From NCBI GenBank assembly GCA_021295675.1, contig JAGWBY010000053.1, forward strand, positions 11,993 through 33,682: 21,690 bases of DNA, read 5' to 3'. The position numbers and the translations under genes are program-made. Shown here piece after piece: positions 7,631-15,468 of the stretch; position 1 is the stretch's first letter; every line of letters starts with the position of its first letter. The notes under the pieces were generated by a model that was given only the letters and a program-made list of their open reading frames with translations, ran no database searches and was not told the origin of the DNA. Source of the DNA: Candidatus Latescibacterota bacterium. Its GTDB lineage: Bacteria; Latescibacterota; UBA2968; UBA8231.

Positions 7631-9712
7631 TTAGTAGGCCACGGCAAGGGGCACAGTCGTGGCAAACCGACCGCGGCCGCTGTCAATGGCGACCTGACAC
7701 AAATACAAGCCCGGTGCCAACAGGCGACCGCTCTCGTCGCGGACGTCCCATTCTAAAGGCCGATTGATGCCCGCTTTCTGGCCCGTGGCCAACAGGCGGC
7801 GCACCGGTGCCCCCGCTAGGGTATAGAAGGAGACCTCCACCTCGGCGCTGAGCACCCCAAAAAGTGCGTAGCGAATGTGCAGACGGTCGTTGTTGCCATC
7901 GCCATTCGGCGTCAGAATCCGAGGCTGGATGTGCAGGTCGCCTATGGATTGAGCAATATCGCTCGTAGCCACGATCTGGAGCTGGTCCGTGTGGATGCGG
8001 TCGGTGGCATTGCCCGCCTTGACGAACTGACGCGCATGGCTCGCTGTGCGGTTAAAAATCTCCCCTTGTAGCTGCATGGAGATCGTATAGAGCTCGGTGC
8101 GCAAGCCAATGTGCAGCTCCGCGTCCGCTGCAATCGGTTGGGGCAAATGCAGAGTCAGGCCGGCCTCATTGAGCACGATGGCGTCGCGCTCCAGCGCGAT
8201 GGTCTCTGGGGGGCTGCCAATGGCCAAGCCCAAAAACTCCGGTTGCGAAGGAGTCTGGACGCGCACAGCGTCAAAGCCCACACCCGACTGATCGCCAAAC
8301 TCGGCGCGAATGGCGTAGGTCAGGTCAATCGGCTCGCCAATGGGCACCTCCATTAGCGAGGCTGCGAGGGGATCATCGACTACCCCTACCTCGCCGACGA
8401 GATCGGGCACTAGCAGGGGCAGCAGCTCTATGCGCAGCGAATCGAGCCGCGCGACATCGGTTGGCCGACGCGATGTCATTTCGACTAGCACCTGAAAGTA
8501 GCGGCCGTGGTCGAGGCTGAGTGGCGCTCCCGGCGCACGAACTGGACTCGACCACGGAGTCCACCGCTCGCGGTCTTCGGCCAAGGGGCCTTGCCAGCCG
8601 ACGAAGAGCGGGTCGTAAGGTCCTTGGCGTTCCTTGAGGGTCTGCCAAGTGGCAAAGTCCACTTCGTCTAGTTCGCCTTGATCGTTATATGTAAAGAACA
8701 GGCGCGGATCATCCGTGCTGCCCGTTTTGATGCGCACCCGCACCTCGGCCTCGGCGTCTGGGACAGCAACGAGTGCTCCCTCTTGCCAGCGCTGATCTGC
8801 GCCCCATTGCCCCTCCTGTCGACGCCACTTGCTGACGGCCATCGATACTTGGCCTAAGATGGCCGGCTGCCCTAGATCCACGACCTTGGACTCGTAGCGG
8901 GACTCCGTGGCAAAACCCCGGCCGTAGAGCTCAAACTCAGCATAGGCCAGCTTGGCAATGGTCAGCACGCCTTCGGCTTGGTCGAAAAAGGGACCTTGGC
9001 CGTTGTCGGGGAAACTCCGCCAGCGCACGTAGCGGAAGTATTGCAAAGGAAAGGTGATCTCAATAGGCGCGACGAGGTTGCCCTCTATGCGGCCGAGTAC
9101 TTTGTCCAAAGGGACGTAGCGAGTATTGTAGGTAAACTGGCCCTTGTCCTCTGTGGGAATTTGCTCGCCGAGCAAGCTGGCGGAAAGCTCGCCCTGTCGC
9201 GGAACGTAATTTTCCCAAGGTTCGCCAAACAGGTCCGTGGCCTCGGACGGAGGCAGGCGGAGAACGAATCGCTCTAACGGCAGCGGCGCACCTGGGTCAA
9301 CGGTATAGAATTCGTTGGAGGTTTTATTGCCGCCAGGGCCGAAATTGGTCACCCACTGGAAGGTGTTGACATCGCCGTCAACATAGCTAAAAAAGGGCAT
9401 CATCACCCCGGGGTGCCCCAAGTTGCCCAAGCCCCGCCACAGCCGGGGCATGCCATCGACCCATAGAGGATTGGGCGGGTCGCGCCAGCGTTCAAAGGGA
9501 AACTGGGTAAAAATGCTCGGCAAAATATTGACGTCCGGCCGCAATTCTCGCGGCTGCAATGCACCCGGTACGCTAGCGACATCGGCGAGGACCTTGAGTT
9601 GCGCCCACTCCTCCCAAGATTGACCGCCCTGCCCGCCGAAGGCCCACTCCTGTCCTCGCGCCGGAATCCACCCCACCAGCAAGGACAAGAGCACTATACT
9701 CGGAAGCTGCAT
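7631..9712 (-). CDS. Secreted discoidin-like protein with C-terminal PNGD/FlgD-like Ig domain (paralog 2)
   Basis: The 693-residue protein has a signal peptide (MQLPSIVLLSLLVGWIPARG). The N-terminal half describes a discoidin-like fold (LWVDGMPRLWRG, VDGDVNTFQWVTNFGPGG, PLERFVLRLPP). It then has the shared signature LYGRGFATESRYESKVVDLG, a WSSPVRAPGAPLSL / RYFQVLVEMTSRRP segment, a block GFDAVRVQTPSQPEF also found in paralog 1, and the C-terminal linker ILTPNGDGNNDRLHIRY. The terminal Ig-like domain (VSFYTLAGAPVRRLL ... APGLYLCQVAI) ends in AVAY. It is the middle gene of three tandem paralogs, separated by 15 and 11 bases. The Shine-Dalgarno is weak (AAGG, somewhat distant), so expression may be coupled to the upstream gene. 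A role as a surface-displayed adhesin or carbohydrate binder is inferred. Confidence 0.84.
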   Translation of the reverse strand: MQLPSIVLLSLLVGWIPARGQEWAFGGQGGQSWEEWAQLKVLADVASVPGALQPRELRPDVNILPSIFTQFPFERWRDPPNPLWVDGMPRLWRGLGNLGHPGVMMPFFSYVDGDVNTFQWVTNFGPGGNKTSNEFYTVDPGAPLPLERFVLRLPPSEATDLFGEPWENYVPRQGELSASLLGEQIPTEDKGQFTYNTRYVPLDKVLGRIEGNLVAPIEITFPLQYFRYVRWRSFPDNGQGPFFDQAEGVLTIAKLAYAEFELYGRGFATESRYESKVVDLGQPAILGQVSMAVSKWRRQEGQWGADQRWQEGALVAVPDAEAEVRVRIKTGSTDDPRLFFTYNDQGELDEVDFATWQTLKERQGPYDPLFVGWQGPLAEDRERWTPWSSPVRAPGAPLSLDHGRYFQVLVEMTSRRPTDVARLDSLRIELLPLLVPDLVGEVGVVDDPLAASLMEVPIGEPIDLTYAIRAEFGDQSGVGFDAVRVQTPSQPEFLGLAIGSPPETIALERDAIVLNEAGLTLHLPQPIAADAELHIGLRTELYTISMQLQGEIFNRTASHARQFVKAGNATDRIHTDQLQIVATSDIAQSIGDLHIQPRILTPNGDGNNDRLHIRYALFGVLSAEVEVSFYTLAGAPVRRLLATGQKAGINRPLEWDVRDESGRLLAPGLYLCQVAIDSGRGRFATTVPLAVAY

Positions 9713-9727
9713 GACATTCGACCTTGG

Positions 9728-11017
9728 TCAATAGACGACTGCAATCGCGCGCGTATGCGCGAAGTCCTGCACATTGCCTTCCACCGCAACCCTGAGCAAG
9801 TAGATGCCGACCGGGACGATTTGCCTCGCTTGGTTCCGACCATCCCACCTTTCGCTGTACACTCCGCGGCCGCGAACCGCGCTAACAGTATACACGCGCT
9901 GGCCCGCGAGGGAGAAAATCTCTACTCGGTTGGGCAGTTCCTCGAGAATTTGCAGAACGTCGTAGCGAATTTCGAGCTCGTCGTTAATGCCGTCTCCATT
10001 GGGCGAGACCACCGATGGATAGACCTCCAGAAAGGGCAGGATGGTACTCCGCGACTCCGCCGAGGTCAGAACTTGGAGCTTGTCGGTGGTCACCTGCTGG
10101 CTGGCATTGTCCGGCAGCACCGGTTGGGGCAGCTCCTCGCTCTCAGTGTCGAAGACCTCGCCATGAAAAAAGGTCGATTGCACCAATAGCTGGGCGTTGA
10201 AGACCACTCGCAGCGAGGTCGTGGAGTCAACCCGGTGCCCGGGAAAAAACAGCGTCAGGGCGTCTGCTTCCTCCCGCACGCTATCCGGGACTACGGAGGT
10301 CAAGATGTCTTCGCTAGGGCCAATGAAAAGCTCGGTGAACTGCGGCTGCGTCGGAGTCGAAATCCGCAAGGCGTCAAACCCCACGTCTCCGTCGGTGACC
10401 GCGGCACGCACGTCATAGACAAAGGGTGAGGGAACCCCTACGGGTACGACGGCGAAGCCACTGCTGGGGTCGGGGTCGCCCAACAGGGATATTTCGCCCA
10501 CCAACCCCTGTGCGAGGGGAGCGGCGATTTCGATCCCGAGGTCCTCGATCCGTATCCCGTCGAGAATTGACCCGCTCTCCATGACGACCCGAAATTGTAC
10601 ATAGCGTCGTGGGCTGGGCAGGGCGACCTTATGCCCCGATTCAGTAAAGGGGGCCGACCAGCGGCTCCAATTGATCTGATCGTCCTCAAAGCCGCCTTGA
10701 TCGTCCTTGGACAGCGCGTTGTACTCTTCCTCGGTGACGGGCGTCTGTTCATCGAGGTAGCGATTGGTGACCTCGTAGAAGGTCAGCGGGGTGTCGTCCA
10801 GCCCAGACCGCATCTGAATAATTGCCGAGGCCATGGCCGCGGGTTCTTCTACCAAGCTATCGCCGACGACGCGGACTTTTGCAGCGCCGAAGTTCAGAGT
10901 CCCGAAATTGACGGGCTTGCCCAAGTCGATGACCTCAGAGCGATATTCGCCTCGGGGCACGAAGCCTTCGCCATAGAGTTCGATTTCGGCGATCTCAAAG
11001 GGATTGGTAGCCGTGAT
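9728..11017 (-). CDS. Secreted discoidin-like protein (paralog 1), C-terminal fragment
   Basis: This frame carries the C-terminal 429 residues of the first paralog. It enters as ITATNPFEIAEIELYGEGFVPRGEYRSEVIDLG, which corresponds to LYGRGFATESRYESKVVDLG in paralog 2. It continues with SPRRYVQFRVVMESG, GFDALRISTPTQPQF, the linker VVSPNGDGINDELEIRY and a terminal FlgD-like Ig domain (VEIFSLAGQRVYTV ... VPVGIYLLRVAV) ending AVVY. The sequence before the first Ile codon is out of frame with the N-terminal fragment; only 2 bases separate the two frames. It has no Shine-Dalgarno or signal peptide, so it is the rest of the gene starting at 11631, not a separate gene. The next paralog starts 15 bases after its stop. 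Confidence 0.84.
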   Translation of the reverse strand: MTATNPFEIAEIELYGEGFVPRGEYRSEVIDLGKPVNFGTLNFGAAKVRVVGDSLVEEPAAMASAIIQMRSGLDDTPLTFYEVTNRYLDEQTPVTEEEYNALSKDDQGGFEDDQINWSRWSAPFTESGHKVALPSPRRYVQFRVVMESGSILDGIRIEDLGIEIAAPLAQGLVGEISLLGDPDPSSGFAVVPVGVPSPFVYDVRAAVTDGDVGFDALRISTPTQPQFTELFIGPSEDILTSVVPDSVREEADALTLFFPGHRVDSTTSLRVVFNAQLLVQSTFFHGEVFDTESEELPQPVLPDNASQQVTTDKLQVLTSAESRSTILPFLEVYPSVVSPNGDGINDELEIRYDVLQILEELPNRVEIFSLAGQRVYTVSAVRGRGVYSERWDGRNQARQIVPVGIYLLRVAVEGNVQDFAHTRAIAVVY

Positions 11018-11019
11018 AA

Positions 11020-11631
11020 ATCGAGTTCAAACTCGACGACCGAAACGCTGTCGCGGGAGAATTCCACTTTCTTTATGGGGTCGCCATAGATCGGCTGCCC
11101 GTCGGTGCCAAAACTCAGGCCGTCGTTGACATAGAGTTCGTAGCCGCGGATATAGTCTAACCACAGCGACTTCCCGCTGGCATCTAAGCCCGTGAGCCTT
11201 GGGTAAAAGACGATCCGATTCAGGGGAAAGCGGCTGCCTAAATCGAGGAAGAAGCGCTTGCCGGCTTGGCTGGAGCCAAAGACCTTGAAGCGGTCTTCGG
11301 TAGAAGTATTGGGGTCGCCATCGACAATGGGGAGATCCGATTTTTTAAGCGGATAATTGTTCCAGATGTGGGCATTGGAGCGGATGATGTCGAATCCATC
11401 CCGCGGTATGCCATCTACCCAAGAGAGCGTGGAAGTGATGTTTTCCCCTGGGCGAAAGCCAGCGATCTGGATGGCGTTGGGCACATCGAAATCAATGGCT
11501 GTAGAGGCCTCTTCCACGGATTTCCAGTTTCGCCCGCCATCGTTGATTTGCCATAGTGTCACCTCAGCGCGGACCGCGCTCCCAAAGATCAGCACCAGAA
11601 CTAGCAGGCGGATTAAATGACGTGATCGCAT
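11020..11631 (-). CDS. Secreted discoidin-like protein (paralog 1), N-terminal fragment; first gene of the surface operon
   Basis: The start is the ATG at 11631, which gives a signal peptide (MRSRHLIRLLVLVLIFGSAVRA). The frame is open further upstream, but those residues are charged and not signal-like. The mature protein shows a discoidin-like domain: STLSWVDGIPRDGFDIIRS, LPIVDGDPNTSTEDRF, FFLDLGSRFPLNRIVFYPRL, then the edge strand VSVVEFELD (residue 204, codon 11020-11022). From there family-like sequence continues in another frame (see 9728-11017). The out-of-frame tail runs on to a stop near 10894 and has no family resemblance. Comparison with paralog 2 (LQYFRYVRWRS at this place) suggests about 7-11 residues are missing. 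The promoter should lie in the 91-base divergent gap to the RnfD-like gene. Confidence 0.82.
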
Positions 11632-11722
11632 TATCTTTTGCTTGGGCGTTGTGCCCTCGGCCAGTAAATTTACCAAAAACCACTGCCCCAAACAACGAAG
11701 ATGCCCTCCGCCGCCGACCACC
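11632..11722. promoter_or_regulatory. Divergent intergenic region, probable promoters of the surface operon and the RnfD-like gene
   Basis: This 91-base gap separates the starts of two divergent genes and must hold or overlap their promoters if the starts are right. It is the only sizeable gap upstream of the five-gene minus-strand operon. I cannot point to convincing -35/-10 boxes on either strand. Confidence 0.4.
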
Positions 11723-13039
11723 ATGGACCATTGCAAACGAGATAGTCGCCTCGGCCTGTATGCTGCTTTTGGGTTGCCGCTAGGGGCCGTGCTCTGCCTT
11801 GGGCTTTTGTCGTTCGATTCAGACATCTATGGCCATGCTCGGTTGCGCTGGAGCTTGTGGGGAGCTGGTTTGTTGCTCCTCGTCTGGCAGGGGTGGCTTG
11901 GGGCTGCCGGGCGCAAGCCGATGGTGAGACTGCGCGTTGCCAAGGCCCACTACGTACAAGCGCTGATCCAGCTTTGCATCTACTTGTACTGGGGCTGGTA
12001 CTGGCCGCCGGTCTATGAGATGGCCTTGTTGGTTGCAGCGCAGATCGCATTTGCCTACGGCTTTGATGCGTTGCTCTGCTGGTCGAGAAGGCAAGAATGG
12101 CATCTAGGCTTTCGCCCCTTCCCCATCGTGTTGAGTATGAACTTGTTTATATGGTTCAAATTCGACTGGTTCGCATTGCAGTTGCTGATGGTGGCCACAA
12201 GCCTCGTGGGCAAGGAGTTTTTCACCTGGCGCAGGAACGGACGCTCGGCGCATATATTCAACCCCTCTGGCTTTGCGCTCACCGCCTTTTCCATCACCCT
12301 GTTGGCCACTGGCAACACCGATCTTACCTGCGGTGAGGCAATCGCCAAAACTCTAGCCGAGCCCGAGTACATCTACGTCGTGGTGTTCGCGCTCGGGCTA
12401 GTGGTCCAATGCCTCTTTTCAGTCGTGCTGATGACCTTGGCCGCTGCGACCGCCTTGTATGTATTAAGCGCGCTCTATGGTGCCTTTTTCGGCTTCTCGT
12501 ACTTCGTGGACACCAGCATTCCCATTGGAATTTTCATCGGGCTGCACCTGCTGATGACCGATCCGGCGACTTCACCCAAGTCGGGTTTGGGGCGGTTGAT
12601 CTTCGGCGCACTGTACGGCACCTGCGCCTTCGCGCTATACGGACTGCTTGGTTGGCTGGAGCAGCCGACCTTTTACGACAAGCTCCTCTGCCTGCCCTTT
12701 CTCAACTTGGCGGTTCGCGCCTTCGACCGCTGCCGCTTGCCTGAGATGGAAAGCTTGCGGCGTGCCCTGAGAGCTAACGCAGTTCAGGTCGGCGCATGGA
12801 CAACGTTTTTCTTCTTTTTGCACTCTACGAGCTTCATCGGCAAAAAAAATCAAGAGGGGCTGGCGTTCTGGCGCGGGGCCGTGGCGCATGGCGTTTCCAC
12901 GCTCGCGGACGCCTTGAGCCCGAGTGGAGACAAAGCGCTTAGGGCGCAGAGCGAATACCGGCGACAACTCGATGCGACGAATCTCTTGGCACAAACAAAA
13001 CGGCCCGCAACACATTGCGGTTGCGGGCCGGAGGACTAA
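11723..13039 (+). CDS. RnfD/NqrB-like polytopic membrane protein (orphan)
   Basis: The 438-residue protein from the ATG at 11723 (frame open to 11642) has about nine or ten hydrophobic segments and lies in the inner membrane. It resembles RnfD: HIFNPSGFALT (residues 178-187) matches the NPFNPAM region of E. coli RnfD as I recall it. IGLHLLMTDPATSPKSGLGRLIFGALYG (272-299) matches its C-terminal TDPVT...GRLIFGAL block. RnfD and NqrB carry FMN covalently on a Thr in an S-x-A-T motif. I do not see that motif in the loop between residues 196 and 216 (GNTDLTCGEAIAKTLAEPEY). No other rnf or nqr gene is present, so this is an orphan relative, perhaps of the UnbU-like group. The C-terminal ~90 residues are soluble and end in TKRPATHCGCGPED, encoded by a hairpin that is also an opposite-strand terminator. 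Confidence 0.8.
   Translation: MDHCKRDSRLGLYAAFGLPLGAVLCLGLLSFDSDIYGHARLRWSLWGAGLLLLVWQGWLGAAGRKPMVRLRVAKAHYVQALIQLCIYLYWGWYWPPVYEMALLVAAQIAFAYGFDALLCWSRRQEWHLGFRPFPIVLSMNLFIWFKFDWFALQLLMVATSLVGKEFFTWRRNGRSAHIFNPSGFALTAFSITLLATGNTDLTCGEAIAKTLAEPEYIYVVVFALGLVVQCLFSVVLMTLAAATALYVLSALYGAFFGFSYFVDTSIPIGIFIGLHLLMTDPATSPKSGLGRLIFGALYGTCAFALYGLLGWLEQPTFYDKLLCLPFLNLAVRAFDRCRLPEMESLRRALRANAVQVGAWTTFFFFLHSTSFIGKKNQEGLAFWRGAVAHGVSTLADALSPSGDKALRAQSEYRRQLDATNLLAQTKRPATHCGCGPED
13001..13030 (-). terminator. Rho-independent terminator of the CBM9-like gene, inside the RnfD-like coding end
   Basis: CGGCCCGCAAC (13001-13011) pairs perfectly with GTTGCGGGCCG (13020-13030) around an 8-base loop. On the minus strand the stem is followed by TTTTGTTTGT, the U-tract of an intrinsic terminator. 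It lies 30 bases past the stop of the minus-strand gene at 13061. On the plus strand the same bases encode the last residues of the RnfD-like protein. Confidence 0.8.
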
Positions 13040-13060
13040 GTGGTCAGCTCATCGACCGTC

Positions 13061-13975
13061 CTATCTGAGCTGGCTATTGATGTGGCTCTTGATTCTTCCC
13101 CAAGTAGTATGTTCCACAGCGGTTGCGCTGCCCTCTTCCCAACTGACGTAGGGATCGGCCATGTCCGTGGGCACCAGCAGATAGTCCGGGCAATGGTCTC
13201 CTTCGCGGTCGCACTCGTAGCTGCCGCCAACCTGCCCCCACAAATCCTGCTCGCCATTGGCTTCGCGGTCGCCGTCGTCAAAGCGGGCGTTGAAGTGGAT
13301 GACCTGCTCGGGCTCCAAAACGTGCGGCGTGCTGGTTTGCGGGCCCTCAACTCCGTAGATGTCCCAGAGGTGAGTCCGCACCTCAAAGGTGTACTCGACG
13401 TTGGTCGCCCACGTAACCGAACCGGCCGGGAGGATGGTCGAAGCAGAGAAGGTGTACGGCTCTTCGCCTCCCCAGTTCACAGGCCCCTGTTCCGCGTCAA
13501 ACGGGGGTGCTTCGCCCCCACCACCTAGCGGATGAAAACCAAGGCGATAGCCGTTGATGAACTCGGATAGATAATTGCCCGAAGCATGATCGGCGTCGAT
13601 CTGGAGTTGCAAGTAATCGTCGTTCCACCAATTCCCCTTTTCCTCTAGGGCGCGCAGCGTGTCGTCTTGAACGCGGGCGAAAAAGTACAGAGCATTGTCC
13701 GGCGGTGGACTCCAAGCAACGAAGAAGCTAGCGCTGAAGTCTTCTGGGTTGGGATTCGCGCCTTGGTCTTTGTGCTCGCCGAGCAAGGACTCAATCTGTT
13801 CGGGCTTGACGCCAAAGGAATCAGTGTCGTACCAGCCCCAATCGTCTTCCTCGCCATCGAGGACAAAGGTGGTCGGATCGGGCCAAGCGGGAATGAAGTT
13901 GGTCATGCCGTTGTGGGCAACGATCGGGCTAACCATAACAAATGCCAACATCAGACCGAGGAGGGTGCGTAGCAT
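13061..13975 (-). CDS. Secreted CBM9-like carbohydrate-binding domain protein
   Basis: The 304-residue protein has a signal peptide (MLRTLLGLMLAFVMVSPIVA) and a strong Shine-Dalgarno (AAAGGAG, 7 bases before the ATG). The mature part fits the family 9 carbohydrate-binding-module-like fold: FVLDGEEDDWGWYDTDSFGV near the N-terminus, ASFFVAWSPPPDNALYFFARVQDDTL, then WWNDDYLQLQIDADHASGNY and a C-terminal strand VEYTFEVRTHLWDIYG. In such domains the W-x-D-D-x-x-(Q/E)-(I/L)-x-I-D core lines the calcium and ligand face. No catalytic domain is present. DREANGEQDLWGQVGGSYECDREGDHCPDYLLVP near the C-terminus contains two Cys that may form a disulphide. It is a single-gene unit with its own terminator. 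It probably acts in the periplasm or outside the cell in glycan sensing or binding; the ligand is unknown. Confidence 0.78.
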   Translation of the reverse strand: MLRTLLGLMLAFVMVSPIVAHNGMTNFIPAWPDPTTFVLDGEEDDWGWYDTDSFGVKPEQIESLLGEHKDQGANPNPEDFSASFFVAWSPPPDNALYFFARVQDDTLRALEEKGNWWNDDYLQLQIDADHASGNYLSEFINGYRLGFHPLGGGGEAPPFDAEQGPVNWGGEEPYTFSASTILPAGSVTWATNVEYTFEVRTHLWDIYGVEGPQTSTPHVLEPEQVIHFNARFDDGDREANGEQDLWGQVGGSYECDREGDHCPDYLLVPTDMADPYVSWEEGSATAVEHTTWGRIKSHINSQLR

Positions 13976-14017
13976 CGTGATCTCCTTTATTGTGGTAGTG
14001 GAAAGAGATGGTCAACT

Positions 14018-14052
14018 GTTGAATTTTACATCGCAGGCGATTGCAATTCAAC
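14018..14052. repeat. Imperfect inverted repeat, possible operator
   Basis: GTTGAATT (14018-14025) is mirrored by AATTCAAC (14045-14052). Inside these arms, ATCGC (14030-14034) and GCGAT (14038-14042) also pair. It lies 43-77 bases upstream of the CBM9-like start, a usual place for a repressor or activator site. It is not followed by a T-tract. No regulator gene is nearby, so the operator reading is a guess. Confidence 0.35.
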
Positions 14053-14212
14053 GCGCTACTAATTGCTGCGGCCTCCTTTTTTGGGGGTGAGATTCTGCTC
14101 ACTAACTTCGTCTGTGCTGCGAGTTAAGCCTTGTATCATACTACATTTTTCATTTAGGTACGGATGTCGTAGCATTTTGTCAACATTTATTTGTGCGTAC
14201 CCCATTTAGAAA

Positions 14213-14218
14213 GAGAGG
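14213..14218 (+). promoter_or_regulatory. Shine-Dalgarno deciding a TTG start
   Basis: GAGAGG stands 5 bases before the TTG at 14224, which opens directly into the Rossmann strand KIRLALVGCGG. The longer in-frame TTG at 14191 has no such site, so 14224 is preferred. Confidence 0.6.
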
Positions 14219-14223
14219 CGACT

Positions 14224-15456
14224 TTGGACAAAATAAGACTGGCATTGGTCGGCTGCGGAGGCATGGGAACGCGGCATCTATACGGCCTAGGAGAACTCGC
14301 CAAAACCCCGTTTGACAATGTGGACCTAGTCGCCGTATGCGACATCCGGCGCGACAACGCCGAACTGGCAGCCACAGAAGCCGAAAAGCTCGTGGGCCAG
14401 CGGCCCGCGGTGTTCACTGACCTCGAAACCATGCACCGCGAAGTCGCCGACCTAATGGCCGTGGATGTCGTGGTGGACCCGTCGGTGCATCACGCCGTGG
14501 TCTGCCAAGCCCTCGATCTGGGGCTGCACGTGATGGTGGAAAAACCCATGGCCATTACCGTCAAGGGCTGTCAGCAGATGATTGAGGCCGCCAAGCGCAA
14601 CAAGCGCATCCTGTCGGTGGCGGAAAATTTTCGCCGTGATCCCTCGTCGCGGCTGGTGCATCACCTGCTGGAGCAAGGGGCCATTGGCCGCCCCTACATG
14701 GCGGTCTTCCATTCGCTGGCTCCGCATCACGAGGTATTTATCACGCCTTGGCGGCACATGAAGGATCGGGGGGGACTGCTGCTGGATCTGGGCGTCCATT
14801 TCACCGACATGATTCGCTACCAACTCGGGGATATCAAGGAAGCCTACGGGGCCGTCGAGCTAGCCTCTCCCGTGCGCCACAAACCCGAGGCCGTCAACTC
14901 GCCCTATGAGTTTTACCAAACCCGCTTCGCCGAGATGGAGCAGCAAGTCGAAGCCACGGCCGAAGACACCTCTATGGCGATGTTTCGGATGGAAAGCGGC
15001 CTCGCAGTCAACTGGGTGGTGGGCCTAGGGGGATACGGCTCTTGCGGCGGCGAGGTCATCTTCGGGTCCGAGGGCGTGATGCAGGGATTTGGCACGCGCG
15101 GTGCCAGAGCGTGCTTGCAAAGGGCCGACGGCACAACGCTCGACCACGCCGCACTCGTGGCTGACGCAGAAGCATTCGCCCTAGAGCCACTGGCCGAACA
15201 TTTTTTTCCCGATCGAGTCGCCGACCAAGACATCGACTGGAAACTGTTGGCGCTAGAATACTTTGAACTGGCTGAGGCCATTCTCAACGGACGGGAGATC
15301 GAGGTGGACGGGATGGAGGGGCTAAAAGATGTGGCCGCAGTGTACGCGATTTTCGAGTCGAGTCGATTAGGTCGGACGGTGCAGCTAAGCGAAGTGGAAA
15401 GCGGGGCCGTCTATGAATACCAAGCCGAAATCGACGCGGCACTGGGCATTGGCTAA
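14224..15456 (+). CDS. Gfo/Idh/MocA family NAD(P)-dependent oxidoreductase
   Basis: The 410-residue protein from the TTG at 14224 has an N-terminal Rossmann domain: KIRLALVGCGGMGTRHL with the glycine motif at residues 10-15 and the acidic end of strand two at AVCDIRR. VMVEKPMAITVKGCQQMIEAA holds the family's E-K-P motif (106-108), whose Lys is catalytic. The C-terminal alpha/beta domain carries RGGLLLDLGVHFTDMIRYQLG, with the Asp and His expected in the active site. These enzymes oxidise or reduce hydroxyls of sugars, inositols and related polyols with NAD(P) in the cytoplasm; the substrate cannot be deduced. It is followed 12 bases later by a short-chain dehydrogenase remnant with its own Shine-Dalgarno, so the two once formed an operon. 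It is slightly longer than typical members (~330-390 residues) but appears intact. Confidence 0.9.
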   Translation: MDKIRLALVGCGGMGTRHLYGLGELAKTPFDNVDLVAVCDIRRDNAELAATEAEKLVGQRPAVFTDLETMHREVADLMAVDVVVDPSVHHAVVCQALDLGLHVMVEKPMAITVKGCQQMIEAAKRNKRILSVAENFRRDPSSRLVHHLLEQGAIGRPYMAVFHSLAPHHEVFITPWRHMKDRGGLLLDLGVHFTDMIRYQLGDIKEAYGAVELASPVRHKPEAVNSPYEFYQTRFAEMEQQVEATAEDTSMAMFRMESGLAVNWVVGLGGYGSCGGEVIFGSEGVMQGFGTRGARACLQRADGTTLDHAALVADAEAFALEPLAEHFFPDRVADQDIDWKLLALEYFELAEAILNGREIEVDGMEGLKDVAAVYAIFESSRLGRTVQLSEVESGAVYEYQAEIDAALGIG

Positions 15457-15468
15457 CAGGAGGCCAAG

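Larger units (their letters stand above)
13976..14223. promoter_or_regulatory. AT-rich divergent regulatory region between the CBM9-like and Gfo/Idh genes
   Basis: This 248-base gap between divergent starts is clearly more AT-rich than its surroundings, above all from 14100 on. It holds the Shine-Dalgarno sites of both genes and an imperfect inverted repeat at 14018-14052. On the plus strand TTTTCA and TAGCAT with a 17-base spacer (around 14145-14174) are a weak sigma-70 candidate for the Gfo/Idh gene. No structural gene is visible. Confidence 0.4.
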
